DNA of 64,000 nt from contig NC_089782.1 in NCBI RefSeq assembly GCF_040412425.1, forward strand, positions 43,536,322-43,600,321. The letters run 5' to 3'. This document shows, piece by piece, positions 25,350-37,039 of this stretch. Each line of letters begins with the position of its first letter. The first letter of the stretch is position 1. The DNA comes from Macrobrachium rosenbergii (lineage: Eukaryota > Arthropoda > Malacostraca > Decapoda > Palaemonidae). Made by a program: the position numbers and the translations under genes. Below the pieces are notes generated by a model. The model was given only the letters and a program-made list of their open reading frames with translations, made no database searches and was not told where the DNA came from.

Positions 25350-26010
25350 CATAGAAAAATGTAATTGCTTAAATGCAGAGCTCAGTCCTGTCATGCAGTA
25401 AAGGTAGCCATGGATCAGCCTTGGTTATCCTTTGTTTCTTCAGTAAACAGTAGGACACCACCATCTACTGTTTGCAGGAAAGTTAGAAAGATAGCAGGAA
25501 ATTTTGTCTCAAATCCACCACTGCTTCTAAAAGTGGATGGTCAGTTAATGACCATCCACTATAGTGCATACAAGGAGAATAGTGGTTTGGCTAAACACAT
25601 ATCAAGCATATCATATGCAAGTTCGACATTGATTTAGGTCACTAGTATAGTGCCGTTATGGACAGAAACCACTAGATTTTAAAACAGGAAGGGAGGAAGC
25701 TTAACATGATAAGTCATGTATTCAGACGCTAAATTCTGAATTTTAAGATTTTAGGTATTATATTATAGAATTTAGTATAATTCTGATTACCTGCAAGTCT
25801 GGTGACTAGTTACTATTTGCTCTTTTTAAAAATCTAGGAGGGATAGATTTTTAACACCAACAGGTTGTAGTGACATCTTTTCTGTATAAGGTGATGGAAA
25901 AGATGGTCACTACACGGCTGGTGCGATTCTTGGAGAAGAGAGGCATTTTGTCTTCCTTCATATTTGGTTTTAGGAGAATGCACTCAATTGATGTGTTGAT
26001 TTGGCCTGTA
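25350..26010 (+). mobile_element. Degenerate LINE (jockey-like) reverse-transcriptase fragment
   Basis: A first open piece (about 25365-25555) reads AMDQPWLSFVSSVN, then RTPPSTVCRKVRKIAGNF, then PPLLLKVDGQLMT. This is the linker between endonuclease and reverse transcriptase as known in jockey-type LINEs. A second piece (about 25864-26010) reads LYKVMEKMVTTRLVRFLEK, RGILSSFIFGFRRMHS and DVLIW, the conserved start of the reverse-transcriptase palm (typically K--E-----RL---LE, ---GFR). Between them the frame is broken by stops and a deletion. It is a dead remnant. Confidence 0.75.
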
Positions 26011-27862
26011 ATTTATGCAGTCACCACTTGAATGCCACTTCAGAAAAAAAACCATTATTACCTAATTCCCAGTAATCTGGAAAAAAAACACTATTGTAGC
26101 CCCTTATCAGGTGCTTTTGTGGATCTACCCTTCAGAAGTCACAAAATCTGATAAGCAACAAAGAACTTATTATATAGCCTCTACTTGAGCATTCAAGTTA
26201 TCCCACAGTCAATAGTGATTTTTTAAAATCCCAAGCCAAATCTAACTTTATTTAAAATGTACCATGCTTAAAATGGCTGTTTGGTAAAAAAAAAAAAAAT
26301 CATATAGCTGATGAGGAAAAGTAGGGGTTTGTTAACTTGAAAAGAACCCCAGACATCTTTTAAAAGGGGACAAGTATTTTATGACAACAGTAAAATTTGT
26401 GGGGATTTCCTCCACCCAAACAACCAGCATTATCCAGGATGTTTTCATCCTTTTAATAAAAACCCTATTCCCAAAAGCCCAATGGTGTTGCTCAGCTTTG
26501 TCCGTAGGGCACTTCTAAGTTTCCATCAGTAGTCTATAGGGAAGGGGTAGATGTAGTTGATCCGTTGGTGAAGGATTGTGTCTTGATACATTACAGATGA
26601 GGCTGACTTACCTATTGTAGATGTTTTCAGATTATCATCACATTTCTCAGTAAATATTTAAACAACAGATAACTGTCCGTTGACATGGATTCTTGAGGAC
26701 GTTGTGTAAATGGAAATCATTGAAATAGACCATAATTTCCTCATAAAAATTAATGGTAATAAAAGGGTTAGGTTCTGAGACAGTGGAAAAATCTTCCCTT
26801 TTTTGGGGGATTTGACAAGGAAATATTATGTGAACATCATTATCACCTTACCTTCATTCCCATCCAATTTTGTGCTACTGGTTCAGGTGATGACTCCACA
26901 ATTACCCATGTGTATAAAACGTGGTATAAGGGGAGGGGGTTAAGTTCAGAGGTGTGGGAAATTCATGAAAACATGTAGTATTAAGAAACCATGTAAAATT
27001 AATGTTATCTGTATATCTTTCTTACTGACCTTCAGCAAAGTTTTGGTGGTTCAAAAAGGTGTGATTTAGTTACCATATATTAAACTTGGTTGTTTATCAA
27101 GGTTGGGCATTAGTGCAGGTCTTGGTTCCAGTATTGTATTCACCTTGATGTAGAATGAGTGATAATTTCTGTCAGTATTTAGTCTTTTCAAGGGATATAC
27201 TGTAGGTTTGCATTAAAGTTATCATTTTCAGTGAAAATTCTTGTTCTGTTGCTTCCCATTTGGCCCTTGGGGGCATATCACTTACAGCTTGCCTTGTGTG
27301 GCATGCACTAGAATACGGTAGCTTTCCTTCAGCCCCTATCTACAAGCGTTCTGCTTTCCACTTTCCATTTCTCATCCATCCCTTTTAGTATTTCCATCCT
27401 GGCTACCAAACTTCATCTTTTAGCATTCTTTATTCTTGTGTGAATACAAACTTTAGGCAAGCCATGCAAGACTCTTGGATGGAACTCAATAGTGTCTCCA
27501 ATCCACTGTTTAGTTTTTTGTTAGTGGCACTGACAAAGTAATCTGTTCAATCCACAATTTATTTTTATATTAGTGGCACTGACAGTGTTCTGATTGGCCA
27601 AGATGCTTGTTGCTCTGGCACACTGATTGGCAGATTAAAAAAAACTCAGATTTTGGCCTCAACTGTTGTTGAAATTTGTTGACATTGTCAGTCTAGTTAT
27701 AGAAATATGAGAGATCTTATCAACTGGAGACAATCAGAAGATTGATGGAATTCCAGAGCTGACATGCCATGCTGATCAGTAACACTAGATACAAGGCAGG
27801 CTTAGCATTAAAGTACTGTACCTAGAAGTAACAGAAGATCCCTTTTGATTAGGAGACTGTGC
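26011..27862. other. Non-coding, nothing recognised
   Basis: Unique AT-rich sequence with no long open frame on either strand and no repeat family that I recognise. Confidence 0.5.
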
Positions 27863-28165
27863 CATACCTTCTGTATATTCATCAAGTGGCAAGAAATAAA
27901 GGTAGACACATTTAACCATGGAATTGGTAACTATGCCTTTGGGTCATACTCAGAAGCAAGACACCGAACATTGAGAAAACTTCTAAGTACGACCTGGGTT
28001 CAGCTCAGTATTGCATACCTTCTGTATATTCATCATGTGACAATAAATAAAGGTATATACATTTAACCATGGAATTGGTAACTATGCCTTTGGGTCATAC
28101 TCAGAAGCAAGACACCGAACATTGAGAAAACTTCTAAATAGGACCTGGGCTCGGTTCAATATTGC
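27863..28165. repeat. 151-bp tandem duplication
   Basis: CATACCTTCTGTATATTCAT starts at 27863 and again at 28014. The two 151-bp units (AACCATGGAATTGGTAACTA, GCAAGACACCGAACATTGAG) differ at about ten positions. The open frame across the first unit is not preserved as a coding repeat. Confidence 0.9.
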
Positions 28166-29499
28166 AGAGAGAATTAAAAATATAAAAGCTGAGCACTAAT
28201 AAATTAAACTACTGAAGATAAAATCAGCTTAGAAAATGTGGATACTTGGTTTAAAAGCAGTCATATAACCCTTTTATTTTTCCCTCCTCTTTTATATGAT
28301 ACTGGCACTGACAAGGGGAAGAGCCATTGAATATTGGGATTAGGTTTCTTATCCCACTGACATTATGCCATTAGTGTTTTGCACTTAATGGTGTTCACCT
28401 GAGTATGAACAGGTCAACTTCAGTTGTGTTAAACTGATACTCTTACATAAGAAAGTTTACATGTTTTATTCTGAATATTTTGAATATAATTTTATTAACA
28501 AATATCGTCACTGGACAAATGTGTTCCATTAGCACAATATTTTCAAAATCTTAAGTACAGTTTTTAAGTATATCTGATATGTATTTTTAATTATACTCCT
28601 CTCTGTACATATGGCTATTTTTTACAATGCAGTATATTTAATTCCTATAGTATGTACACAAGGTTGTATTTTACAGTTATATGATAATACGTAAACAATC
28701 TCAAATATCCTTATGTTTTCTTTCCACATAAAGTTCATTGCAACAAAATAATGATATGTACATAGGTGAATTCCAGCTTGGTTACCCATAGGGTGAAAAA
28801 TTATGCAAAGAACAAATTGAAATATGAGTATCATAACATACAAATTAAACTGTACAGCCCTCCCATATTTCCCATATTACTGTACTTTCCTCCAGAAGCT
28901 GAAGTAGACACTGCAACATGATAACCATCAGTACTGTACAGTTGCTTGGAAAAATTGTCTGCTTATACAGGGCTAGTAATGCATTAAATGTCATTGAAAC
29001 TATACATACACGAAGATATTCTATCTAGCTACAGTTCTTTATGTAAGGCACCAAGAGGTTCTAAGATTTCCAATATAATTTTGCACTCTTCCTTTTTCAT
29101 TATGATCAACACCATGGAATTATCCATTTCTAATTACCATGAGCTTTGAATTGCCTCATTTTTGTTTAAAAACATTATCAGATTAATACTTTCTCATCTG
29201 TCCAACAATGGTAATCCCTACTTTTGTAAATGTATTGATTGTTTTGCCTTGTTTTTAATACTTTCAGTGCAATACTTATGAACTGGTTTCAATACCAGTT
29301 TTCAGACTCTTCCCTCAGGGACTCAAAGGAAGCCTGTTATTGTTATGGCCCATATGAACAGTTTCGCACTTTATGTCTTATATTAAAACAAAAGTACAAA
29401 CTTCTTCCTCAACAACTCAATGCAAGGAAGTTAGGGGTTAATAGCTTCTGCATAGAAGCCAGAGAGCACCATTTATGGATTCATTTCTGGTCTCTTAAG
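28166..29499. other. 3' flank of the SPATA1-like gene, extent of UTR unknown
   Basis: AT-rich sequence downstream of the stop codon of the minus-strand gene. Candidate poly(A) signals on the minus strand are ATTAAA at 29254-29259 and AATAAA motifs near 28465 and 28492. A 109-codon plus-strand frame at 29239-29568 overlaps the last coding exon antisense and is not supported. Confidence 0.4.
29254..29259 (-). promoter_or_regulatory. Candidate poly(A) signal (ATTAAA)
   Basis: This is the first ATTAAA or AATAAA hexamer I see on the minus strand after the stop codon, about 240 nt downstream. No cleavage site or GU-rich element is obvious, so a later AATAAA near 28492 or 28465 may be the one used. 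Confidence 0.25.
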
Positions 29500-29643
29500 C
29501 TACATCCGAACAAGGAGGTCTGTTGGGAAGTTTGTGGCAGTGCGCAGGAGAGATGCCCTAGTCTGTGAGAGGGCCATGTTTGCTTTCTTTCTGCTGACTT
29601 CCTGTCTCAGTGTCTTGAGCTCTCTCTCTGCTTGGCTCCGCAG
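29500..29643 (-). CDS. SPATA1-like protein, terminal coding exon
   Basis: 47 codons plus TAG (stop at 29500-29502). The acceptor is TATATTTCTTTCAG at 29644 onward, phase 0. The translation begins LRSQAERELKTLRQEVSRKK and ends in FPTDLLVRM. The first 25 residues continue the heptad pattern of the previous exon, so this exon closes the coiled coil. The block from ETEVR to RQEVSRKK across the junction is the part most like the end of the SPATA1 C-terminal family, which ends in a similar LR-QA---L--LR-EL-QKK pattern. The last 20 residues look like a short non-helical tail. Confidence 0.9.
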   Translation of the reverse strand: MRSQAERELKTLRQEVSRKKANMALSQTRASLLRTATNFPTDLLVRM

Positions 29644-29884
29644 CTGAAAGAAATATACAGTATTTTAATAATTAAGTTAATCATAATACAAACATAGTAT
29701 GTACAATTACAGGCCTTTGTTTACTCATCACTATTTTTCAAGTTATGTGAAATAACACTTATTTTTATGTACTCTGAAAGGATATTCTGCTAATTTTACA
29801 TGGAATGTTTGATGATATTATTGAGAAGAGGATGAGCAACTAGTTCAAGAGATCATCATTTCATTTGTAAGGAAATGTGAAATT

Positions 29885-30350
29885 TAATGACTGCATGTTT
29901 CCACCATCTGAAGTTGAACAGCTCATAATATCTAATATGAAATCTTAGTCATTTATTGATATTCAGGTTGGAAAGATTTGTTTAGCCTAAATAAAAATAA
30001 TCCGTAGTTATGGTAGTCTGGTTCTTTATTTGAAGCATGTTCTTTTTTGCATTCATGCAATTATAAAATGAAATAATGTACAGTAATTTTGTTTGCAAGC
30101 AGTTTACACTAGTTTAGTGACTGCATGTTTCCACCATCTGAAGTGGAACAACTCATAATATCTAATATGCTTTTGGTTACTGAAGATGGATAATTTTTAG
30201 TCAGTTATTGAGATTCAGGTGGTAGGAAATATTGTTCAGCCTAAACAACAATAATCTGTAGTTATGGTAAACTGTTTAGTTTAAGCATTGTTAATTTGTT
30301 CATGCAAATATGGAAAGGAATAATGTCATTTCTTTTGCAAACTGTATAAA
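29885..30350. repeat. Imperfect tandem duplication, period about 230 bp
   Basis: TGACTGCATGTTTCCACCAT, then CTCATAATATCTAATATG, then AGCCTAAA-AA-AATAATC and GTAGTTATGGTA occur in the same order in two adjacent blocks (from about 29888 and from about 30118). The second block has an extra 20-25 bp insertion after CTAATATG. Confidence 0.85.
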
Positions 30351-31558
30351 CTGTAATTTTCCTTTAATCCTTCCGTGAGAAGTAGGTTAGAGGGTAGTCT
30401 TTCCTACTAGCCTAATTATTTTGGGTTCTGTGTACAATACTATCAGTGTGTCAATAAAGGCAACTTGAAAGCAATAACAGTTATATCTTCACCGTTTTTA
30501 GAAAGTGTTCCTATTTTCTGAATTTTGTTGTTGTTGTGAACACTAATCTTCACCATCTACACTACTTATGGGTGCACCCTATAAAAAGTTGAAACCTTTT
30601 GAGATAAAAAAAAAAAAGAGGACATTTGCCCTCAAAATATTACCTACCGTAATTTCTCCTTCAATTCTACCTGCATTATTTTTTTAGAAAATGATTGGTG
30701 TTAGAAAACTGCTAAATAATATACGTATAATGAAGAAGAATAACAAACGGACAACGTACTATTGGCTCATAAACTTTTGATGTAAGTGGTTGTTAGCTAG
30801 ATCCAGAGTTATTCATTACATTCTAATAAAAAAAATTAGAATGCCACCTTGATCTAGAATTGCAGATTAGAATGTCAGATGGATCCAGACTGACATGTTG
30901 AAAAGTCACCTAGATCCAGAATTATGGATTAAAATTGACATTTCATTAATCCATGAAGAATTTAAAGGTTTAAGGGCTAAGATGAGGTTGGTTGTCATGA
31001 AGAAGATACTCTTCATGAATAGCTGTACCATAATTAAAGAATGTGTCTATTACATTGTAAACTTGTAAAATGAAAGTTAAAGAATGTGTATAAAATTGTA
31101 AACTTGTAAAATGAAAGTTAAGTACTTTTTTTTGTTTTAGTACAACTTTTAGAAGGTAATTCACAAAATTTAAAATGGTTAATTGCTTATCCAAGGTTTA
31201 ATCATCTACTGCAGTATATAAAATTAAAAGGTAACTCTCAGTAAAGGAATAAGCCTGTAATACATTTATCTAAACTGATAATCAATATGGTATTAGCTGA
31301 ATTTATAGGTTATTGCTGCATAAAATTATATAAAGTGACACTAGCCTTTAAAGAATCATTATCCAACATATTTGTCTATGAGTGATGTTGACAGCCATAG
31401 ATTTTTTTTTTATGACGGATCTCCATTGATGTTTGGATCCTCTGGAAAAGTTTTTCTTGTTTATAAACAGCATTCACGCTGAATTTCAGATGCTTTATTG
31501 GGGTTCTCGGTTGAATATTTTCTGGAATCTCTCTGGTTTTTAAAAAATATCACTGGTC

Positions 31559-31560
<2 letters not shown>

Positions 31561-31621
<61 letters not shown>
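31561..31621. repeat. (CT) microsatellite
   Basis: About 30 pure units on the plus strand. It lies 250 bp downstream (in transcript sense) of the exon at 31874-31972, as (GA) on the transcribed strand. Confidence 0.95.
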
Positions 31622-31625
<4 letters not shown>

Positions 31626-31873
31626 AATTATTCAGAATTTGTCTTTTACATGTTATACTTAATTGTAACAGTCTTCTACGGTAGTAATATGTTATTTTTT
31701 TTATTTTAAACTGCTGTACATATCACATTTCACACTACCTTTCCACTAACTGTCATTTATTGATTTTTCACTATGATGTCATAAGACGTTTGTAAGAGTT
31801 CCACTACCTAAGCTACGGTCCATAATACTGTACCTTATAGCATCTAATTTGAAAAGCAGCATAGTGCACTTAC

Positions 31874-31972
31874 CCGGACTTCCGTTTCTACCTTAATGTC
31901 CATGGCTTCAACTCTTCTTCTCAAATCTTCAACTTCATGTCTAAGTCGTATGATAGAGATTTTGTAGTTGGC
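31874..31972 (-). CDS. SPATA1-like protein, coiled-coil exon
   Basis: 33 codons, phase 0 at both ends. The acceptor is CATATTTTTCAG and the donor is CGG|GTAAGT. The translation starts ANYKISIIRLRHEVEDLRRR and ends MDIKVETEVR. It is strongly heptad-patterned (I-I-RL-HEVEDL-RRVEAM-IKV-TEV). I recall a similar alternation (an aliphatic start, then LQHEID-LKRKVE-AK-KL-TE) in SPATA1 homologues, which makes this the most diagnostic exon. The 99-bp length keeps frame if skipped. Confidence 0.92.
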
Positions 31973-32854
31973 CTGAAAAATATGTAGCTATTAGGAACTG
32001 TGTGTAATAAAGAAAACAAATACATGTAGTGAAATGAAACGTTTCTCAACAGAATCCGATTAAACAGTGAATATAATCTGGAACGTAGCACAAGTTGGGC
32101 TTTTCAGTACTTTTGTCAAGCATGGCATTATGAGACCCATCTACAGTATACTCGTATATAAGACTGAGGAGCTGGGTATTGATAAAAAAACAGTATCAAA
32201 ATTTTTTTTTCATCATTAAAGATTTTGATACTGTAGTTAACTTTGAACAAATGCTCTACAAACTTGAATATGCAGATATGCAAATAAAGATTAAATGTTT
32301 GAAAGTTTATTTACTGAATATGCTAATATGCATTATAGATTAAATGTACTGACTCATATCCAATTTATTTTAATGTTCTCCAGCTTTTTCTTTTCCACCC
32401 ATCTTCATCTTTCAGTTCACTCATGATGAAATAAAAAACTACTTGTCAACACTTCAAGTAATACTTGTTCGTAGTTTTCTGTACTGAAATCTCATCTGAT
32501 GCAGCAAAGAGGTAAACCAGCATCTAGCTAAGGATTTAAAAATTCTACCCGTAAAGTAGGAGGACACAATCCAGTGGTTGGACCAAGACAATGGAGTCGT
32601 TTGAGGAGCCTGTATGCACTGGAAATTGAAGCTCCCAATGATTCCTGGAGTGGGATGGCATAAAGACGAATGACCTGGACTGGTTAGGTTCAAGTGGTAA
32701 TAGGTCAAAATGAAAACTGAGGGCCAACAGAGTGAGTGAGTGTGGATATGTTGGAAAACATTTTTATAGAATGAATAATTAAATATAACTATCATATTAT
32801 GAAGGCAAAACAATAATAAAAAAAAAAAGCTGCAACAGCTTGAAAACGACTTGC

Positions 32855-33028
32855 CTTTCGTGAGGGTTCATCCCTGACACCCGTGACTAAAGGCTGCCTC
32901 CTGATAATGGAGCCGATAATCTTCCTATGCAAAGAATCCAGTTCGTTTCTGTAGGCTGACTGGCGCTCTTCTAGTTGAGTGCCTATTTTGCGGGAGTCGT
33001 TGTATTGTTTCCACCATTTCTCACGCCG
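32855..33028 (-). CDS. SPATA1-like protein, exon with a GC donor
   Basis: 58 codons, phase 0 at both ends. The acceptor is TTCCCTTCTGACAG and the donor is AAG|GCAAGT, a good match to the minor GC-AG class. The translation begins RREKWWKQYNDSRKIG and runs through LEERQSAYRNELDSLHRKII to RDEPSRK. The W-K-Y---K---LE----YR-ELD--H-K motif agrees with the first conserved helix I remember for the SPATA1 C-terminal family. The stretch after IIRRQP is probably a loop before the second helix. Confidence 0.9.
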
Positions 33029-33452
33029 CTGTCAGAAGGGAAAACAAAACAGATTAATCGAACATAAAGATGTGAAACATTTCATCAGAACATGGAACTG
33101 CAAGAAAAGTATAAAAAAAATTAATGTCATTGAACATAATGAAGCGAACATTTTCTTTTAGTCAATTAAAATGAAAGTACAGTATAAGAAAAGGCAATAT
33201 TTTTAATATAAACGTATTGTTAACACATTTAGTTCGCTGAAAATGTATATCTTATCTGTTAATGACTATACTGTAAAAAATCTTGATTGCAGAGCTCTGG
33301 CCCAAGGAACTGCCATTACAGAGTTGATAAGAAATGTTTGGCCTTCAACCATATTTAACCCCATTTTACCTCACGAGGACTTAACCATACTCTACCCACT
33401 TTTCTCTTCCACACTTTTACTGTATTTGTAAAACCTTGTAAAATTTCCTCAC

Positions 33453-33574
33453 CTTCTCTTTCACTCTAAGAATCTCCTCGTGAAGATCTTTGGCCTGGTT
33501 GAAGAGCTTTTGTCTCATCTCCTCCGCTTCCGCCTTCTCCTTGAGAACTTGTGCTAAACGACTTGATATCTTAT
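33453..33574 (-). CDS. SPATA1-like protein, coiled-coil exon
   Basis: 40 full codons plus two leading bases (AT) that complete GAT (Asp) with the G of the previous exon. The donor is GAGAAG|GTGAGG, phase 0. The acceptor is GACACTTTGCAG, with a weak pyrimidine tract. The translation is KISSRLAQVLKEKAEAEEMR followed by QKLFNQAKDLHEEILRVKEK, a highly charged amphipathic helix that opens the C-terminal coiled coil. Confidence 0.88.
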
Positions 33575-34934
33575 CTGCAAAGTGTCGACCATGATAACGG
33601 TACAGTATTATTATCATCATTGTTTTTCCTTGCTGTTGATGTTATTGTTGTTGTTCTGAATGTCCAAGCATTGTTTGAGACAAGTGTTTACATTTTACAT
33701 TATACTGCAATGTCAGGATAGAAAACTTAATATGCGATAACAGAAAAACAAGTATTTTTTTTTTTTAACTTAACGTAGTTAGTGATGAATACATTGTATT
33801 CCGCAAATCTTTTCTCTTAAGACCAAAAATATCCTTCAGAACTGAGAGAAGATTCAGCGAGTTTGTTATTGTAACAATTACCTTTAGAGATAAAGAACGA
33901 AATAATACGTAAAACATGATTAGTGGAGAAAAATTAAATACACAAGGTGAATCAAGTTAATGTAGGAAAATACTTCAGAGCTGATTTTACGTTTTCGTAA
34001 ATGAGCTCTTTTAAGTTGTGCAAATACAGTATTTTCTTTCTTTAATTAACCTCACATGGCGTGTTTTAATTTTTTCTAATGCAGTAATCATACTTTACCT
34101 ATTCTTATATCGTTCTATTTTACGCATTCTTATTCGTTCTTTATCTCTGTAGCTAATATTAGGAACTGTAGTTGACACCTGAAGTCTACTGAGGTATTTT
34201 AAATGAAGCGATGTGGTTTACTCGTACACTTCAACAAAATAGCAGTCAGGAGACGAAATGAATGACTGATTCTGTTATCTTGCATTGCAACAGATGACTA
34301 AAGAGTCCAGAACACTAATGAATACAGTAAAGAGGTATCTCTTCAAAGTAGAACCTCAGATTATTGGAGACTGTCAATATATATTCAGTCAAGAAATGAA
34401 GATACTTCTATTAGCACACTGTGTTTCAGAAAAGACAAAAAACACGAGTTTAAAATCAAAAGTTATTAACAGTGTCCATTAATATTAAAAGCATCACATA
34501 TTTTGGGAAATGGAAAGGTAAGGAAAACTATGATGCAGCTTCAATACATTTCTGTGATCCTAAAGAAATTCTTCAAAATGTAAGTTTATTGTACAAAACA
34601 TATTGGTTCCCTTATTTTTAATTAAGTATCTAGTGGAAGAGAAATTACAGAAAAAATGGGTACTAAGGACGTTAAAAGAAATTAATTTTCTTTCGTTGCA
34701 TTAACGATAAAAAAAACTGAAGCTCAAAAGCATACAAAAACTTGCTCAAGTTACCCTACGTTCGCCTGCAATTAAAGCTGTCGCTTATAACCAAGTGTGA
34801 TCTTGTAATTGCAATCACACATGAATGTTTTACATTCCACCACCCACTCCCTATTGTACAACGTGTAATGGCATTAAACATTACTATTTTGATCGCGTGG
34901 AACGGACGGGTTTTAGGTTCCCTTTTCCCCCGAA

Positions 34935-35250
34935 GCGAGGTAGTGCCGTCAGTGCACCTCATGCACCGTAGGTGTTACTTAAACGTTCTTTGCATGGTCC
35001 CTTCGGTCCCTTCGGCCCCTAGCTGCAACCCCTTTCATTCCTCTTACTGTACCTCCGTTCACATTCTCTTTCTTCCGTCTTACTCTCCACCCTCTCTAAT
35101 AATTGAATCTTAGTGCAAATGCAAGGTTTTCCTCCTGTTATAGCTCTCAAGCTGGCTTTTTGCTTTCAATTTCCGTTTCAGCGCTGAATAACCTCATAGG
35201 CCCCAGCGTTGGGCCTATAGCCTAGATTCTGTATTCCATTCCATTCTTCT
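34935..35250 (-). mobile_element. Interspersed element family A, copy 4
   Basis: Reverse orientation. On the plus strand it reads TAGTGCCGTCAGTGCACCTC, then CCCTTCGGCCCCTAGCTGCA, then TTTCAGCGCTGAATAACCTC and CCTATAGCCTAGATTCTG. Both ends are present, including GTATTCCATTCCATTC, the complement of the family head. Confidence 0.88.
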
Positions 35251-35629
35251 GACCTCATGGAAGGGAACGGGTTTCAAGTTACCGTTTTCATATTTACACA
35301 CACGCCCGCGCACGTACTTCATTTGATTTATTAACTACGTTCCTTCACACGTCCATTGTGATCACACTCGACCTCCACAGAATAGGTAAAATCTTTTTCA
35401 CATTCCACTAATTGAGACCTATCACTGGGTTTATAAAATGGGCACATTTGTAAATATTTTCATTTTGCAAAGGAAACAAGAACACTATTTTTGCAACATC
35501 TTGATGTTGATCTCACCTTTTCATTATGCTCTATGTTTGACCCTAGGGACGAATTGGTAAAAGGTTTATACTATGAAAAAATATCTAAATGCTGACTTAT
35601 CAATTAGTCCGGATATTGACGCCAATGCC

Positions 35630-35902
35630 CCGTACGCAGGTAGTGCGGTGAGTGCACCTCACGTGGTGCACTGTTGGCATTGCTTAAGGTTCTTTGCACC
35701 GGCCTTCCGGTCCCTAGCTTCAACCCCTCTCATTCCTTTTACAATGCTTCTCTTCATAACCTCTTCCATTAAAACTGTTTCATAGTGCAACTGCGAGGTT
35801 TTCCTCCTGTTATACCTTTAAAGCCTTTTTACTCTCAATATCCCTTTCAGCGTTGAATGACCTCGTAGTTCCCGGCCCTTGCCTAAATTTTATATAACAT
35901 GA
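35630..35902 (-). mobile_element. Interspersed element family A, copy 5
   Basis: Reverse orientation, shorter than copy 4. It reads GTAGTGCGGTGAGTGCACCT, CTAGCTTCAACCCCTCTC, then TTTCAGCGTTGAATGACCTC. A deletion removes part of the middle (the AGAATATGAACGG block). Confidence 0.82.
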
Positions 35903-36007
35903 ACGACTATGCAGGGAGTCTAGCAATAACGCCTCTGCACTAAAGTGTAGTCTAGATAAACAACTCAAATCTTGACAGTTCAAACAAGAAACGCTGCCGT
36001 GCCTCAC

Positions 36008-36311
36008 CTTGCGTCGCCCGGTCCTGAGACTTCCCTCGACTGTGCTTCACGCCCTTTTTCCTTCTGCGAGCACCGTCGCTGTCGTCGGTGACTGCCGTGT
36101 CCTCGCCGTCAGCGTCGGCCCGCAAGCCGCCAGGACTTCCCCCGTCTTCTACCTCGGATTCCCAAGCACCTTTCCCGTCTCCAGGCACCCTGCCGATTTC
36201 TTTTATCCTGCTACCCGTCTCGTCTACTTCTAGCTCGTAGGTCAAGGTCAGGTGGTCACGGGAGGCACCAAGTGGGTTCTCGGAAGTATCATCAACATCT
36301 TCAGAGTTGAT
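36008..36311 (-). CDS. SPATA1-like protein, acidic-region exon
   Basis: 101 codons plus one trailing base (G). The acceptor is TTTGCCCTGACAAAAG, which is weak but the only one that keeps frame, because an in-frame TGA lies two codons upstream. The donor is CAAG|GTGAGG. The translation starts INSEDVDDTSENPLGASRD, includes LTYELEVDETGSRIKEIG and EVEDGGSPGG, then an acidic DADGEDTAVTDDSDGA stretch, then a basic RRRKKGVKHSRGKSQDR stretch that could act as a nuclear localisation signal. No enzymatic domain is seen. This is probably a flexible linker ahead of the coiled coil. Confidence 0.85.
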
Positions 36312-36632
36312 CTTTTGTCAGGGCAAAGGTGGTACAGGTTAATGTTATGGAAGGTAGGGATTAGGATTGGGTTTTAGTTAAGACCAAATAAAATAAAGGT
36401 AAATGTAGTGGCAAATCTTCATATATTCTCTGCTGACATTTGTTTAAGGCAAAGGTTAAGTTAGAAAAGGGATAGACAGTATGGGAGAAATTACAGGAAA
36501 GTTAATTTCTTCAACTCGTATCAAGAAATTGGTTAACAAAGAAAAAATATGATACTTGTGTCAAACTAGTAAATCGACGACAATTTCATCTGAACCCTTC
36601 CTTATGCCAGCATCCTAGCAGAATCGTAGATG

Positions 36633-36975
36633 GATAGTGCCGTCGGTGCACCCCAAGTGTGCACTGTAGGTATTACTATAACAATATTTGCAACGTTTCT
36701 TCGGCCCTTGGCTGCACCTGCAATTTAGCCTTTTAATTTTACTTTACCTCGATTCTTGCTTCTTTTCTTCAATCTTGCTGTACAACCTTTATGACTATCA
36801 CTTCTCAGTGCAATCGTGGGTTCCACCTTTAGATCATTGTACCGCATCTCATTTATTTTCTGGACCTCTTTATCTTGGTGTCCAACCACGCTAACTCCCT
36901 CTTTTCACCGTTTTAAGCGCTGAATGACCCGAAAGTACCTCAGTGCTTGGCATGACGGCCTAAATTTCGTAAAGC
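36633..36975 (-). mobile_element. Interspersed element family A, copy 6 (diverged)
   Basis: Reverse orientation: GTGCCGTCGGTGCACCCC, GTGCACTGTAGGTATTACT, TTCGGCCCTTGGCTGCACC, then TTTAAGCGCTGAATGACC. Many substitutions and small insertions make it the oldest-looking full-length copy. Confidence 0.78.
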
Positions 36976-37039
36976 TTAACTAAACTTCGGCCAGTACAAG
37001 GTCTTGCTCTTAAGTGTTATTATCCCCACAAGTGAGTCA

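Larger units (their letters stand above)
29644..31873 (-). other. Intron 7 of the SPATA1-like gene
   Basis: 2230-bp intron with GTAAGT donor and TTTCTTTCAG acceptor. It contains a 230-bp imperfect tandem duplication (29885-30350) and a (CT) tract (31561-31621). Otherwise it is AT-rich with no recognised feature. Confidence 0.8.
33575..36007 (-). other. Intron 4 of the SPATA1-like gene
   Basis: 2433-bp intron. It carries two family A elements (34935-35250, 35630-35900), both in the transcript orientation. The rest is AT-rich and holds nothing I recognise. Confidence 0.75.

Noticed and set aside
29239..29568. 109-codon plus-strand frame over the end of the SPATA1-like gene
   Set aside because: Antisense to the terminal exon and 3' flank; composition is not protein-like in its first half.
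30644..30670. Possible tiny exon on the minus strand (acceptor AATGCAG, then VELKEKLR and a stop, then GTAATA)
   Set aside because: The pyrimidine tract is weak and interrupted, the segment is only 27 bp, and it would end the protein early; chance is the simpler explanation, though an alternative terminal exon is not excluded.
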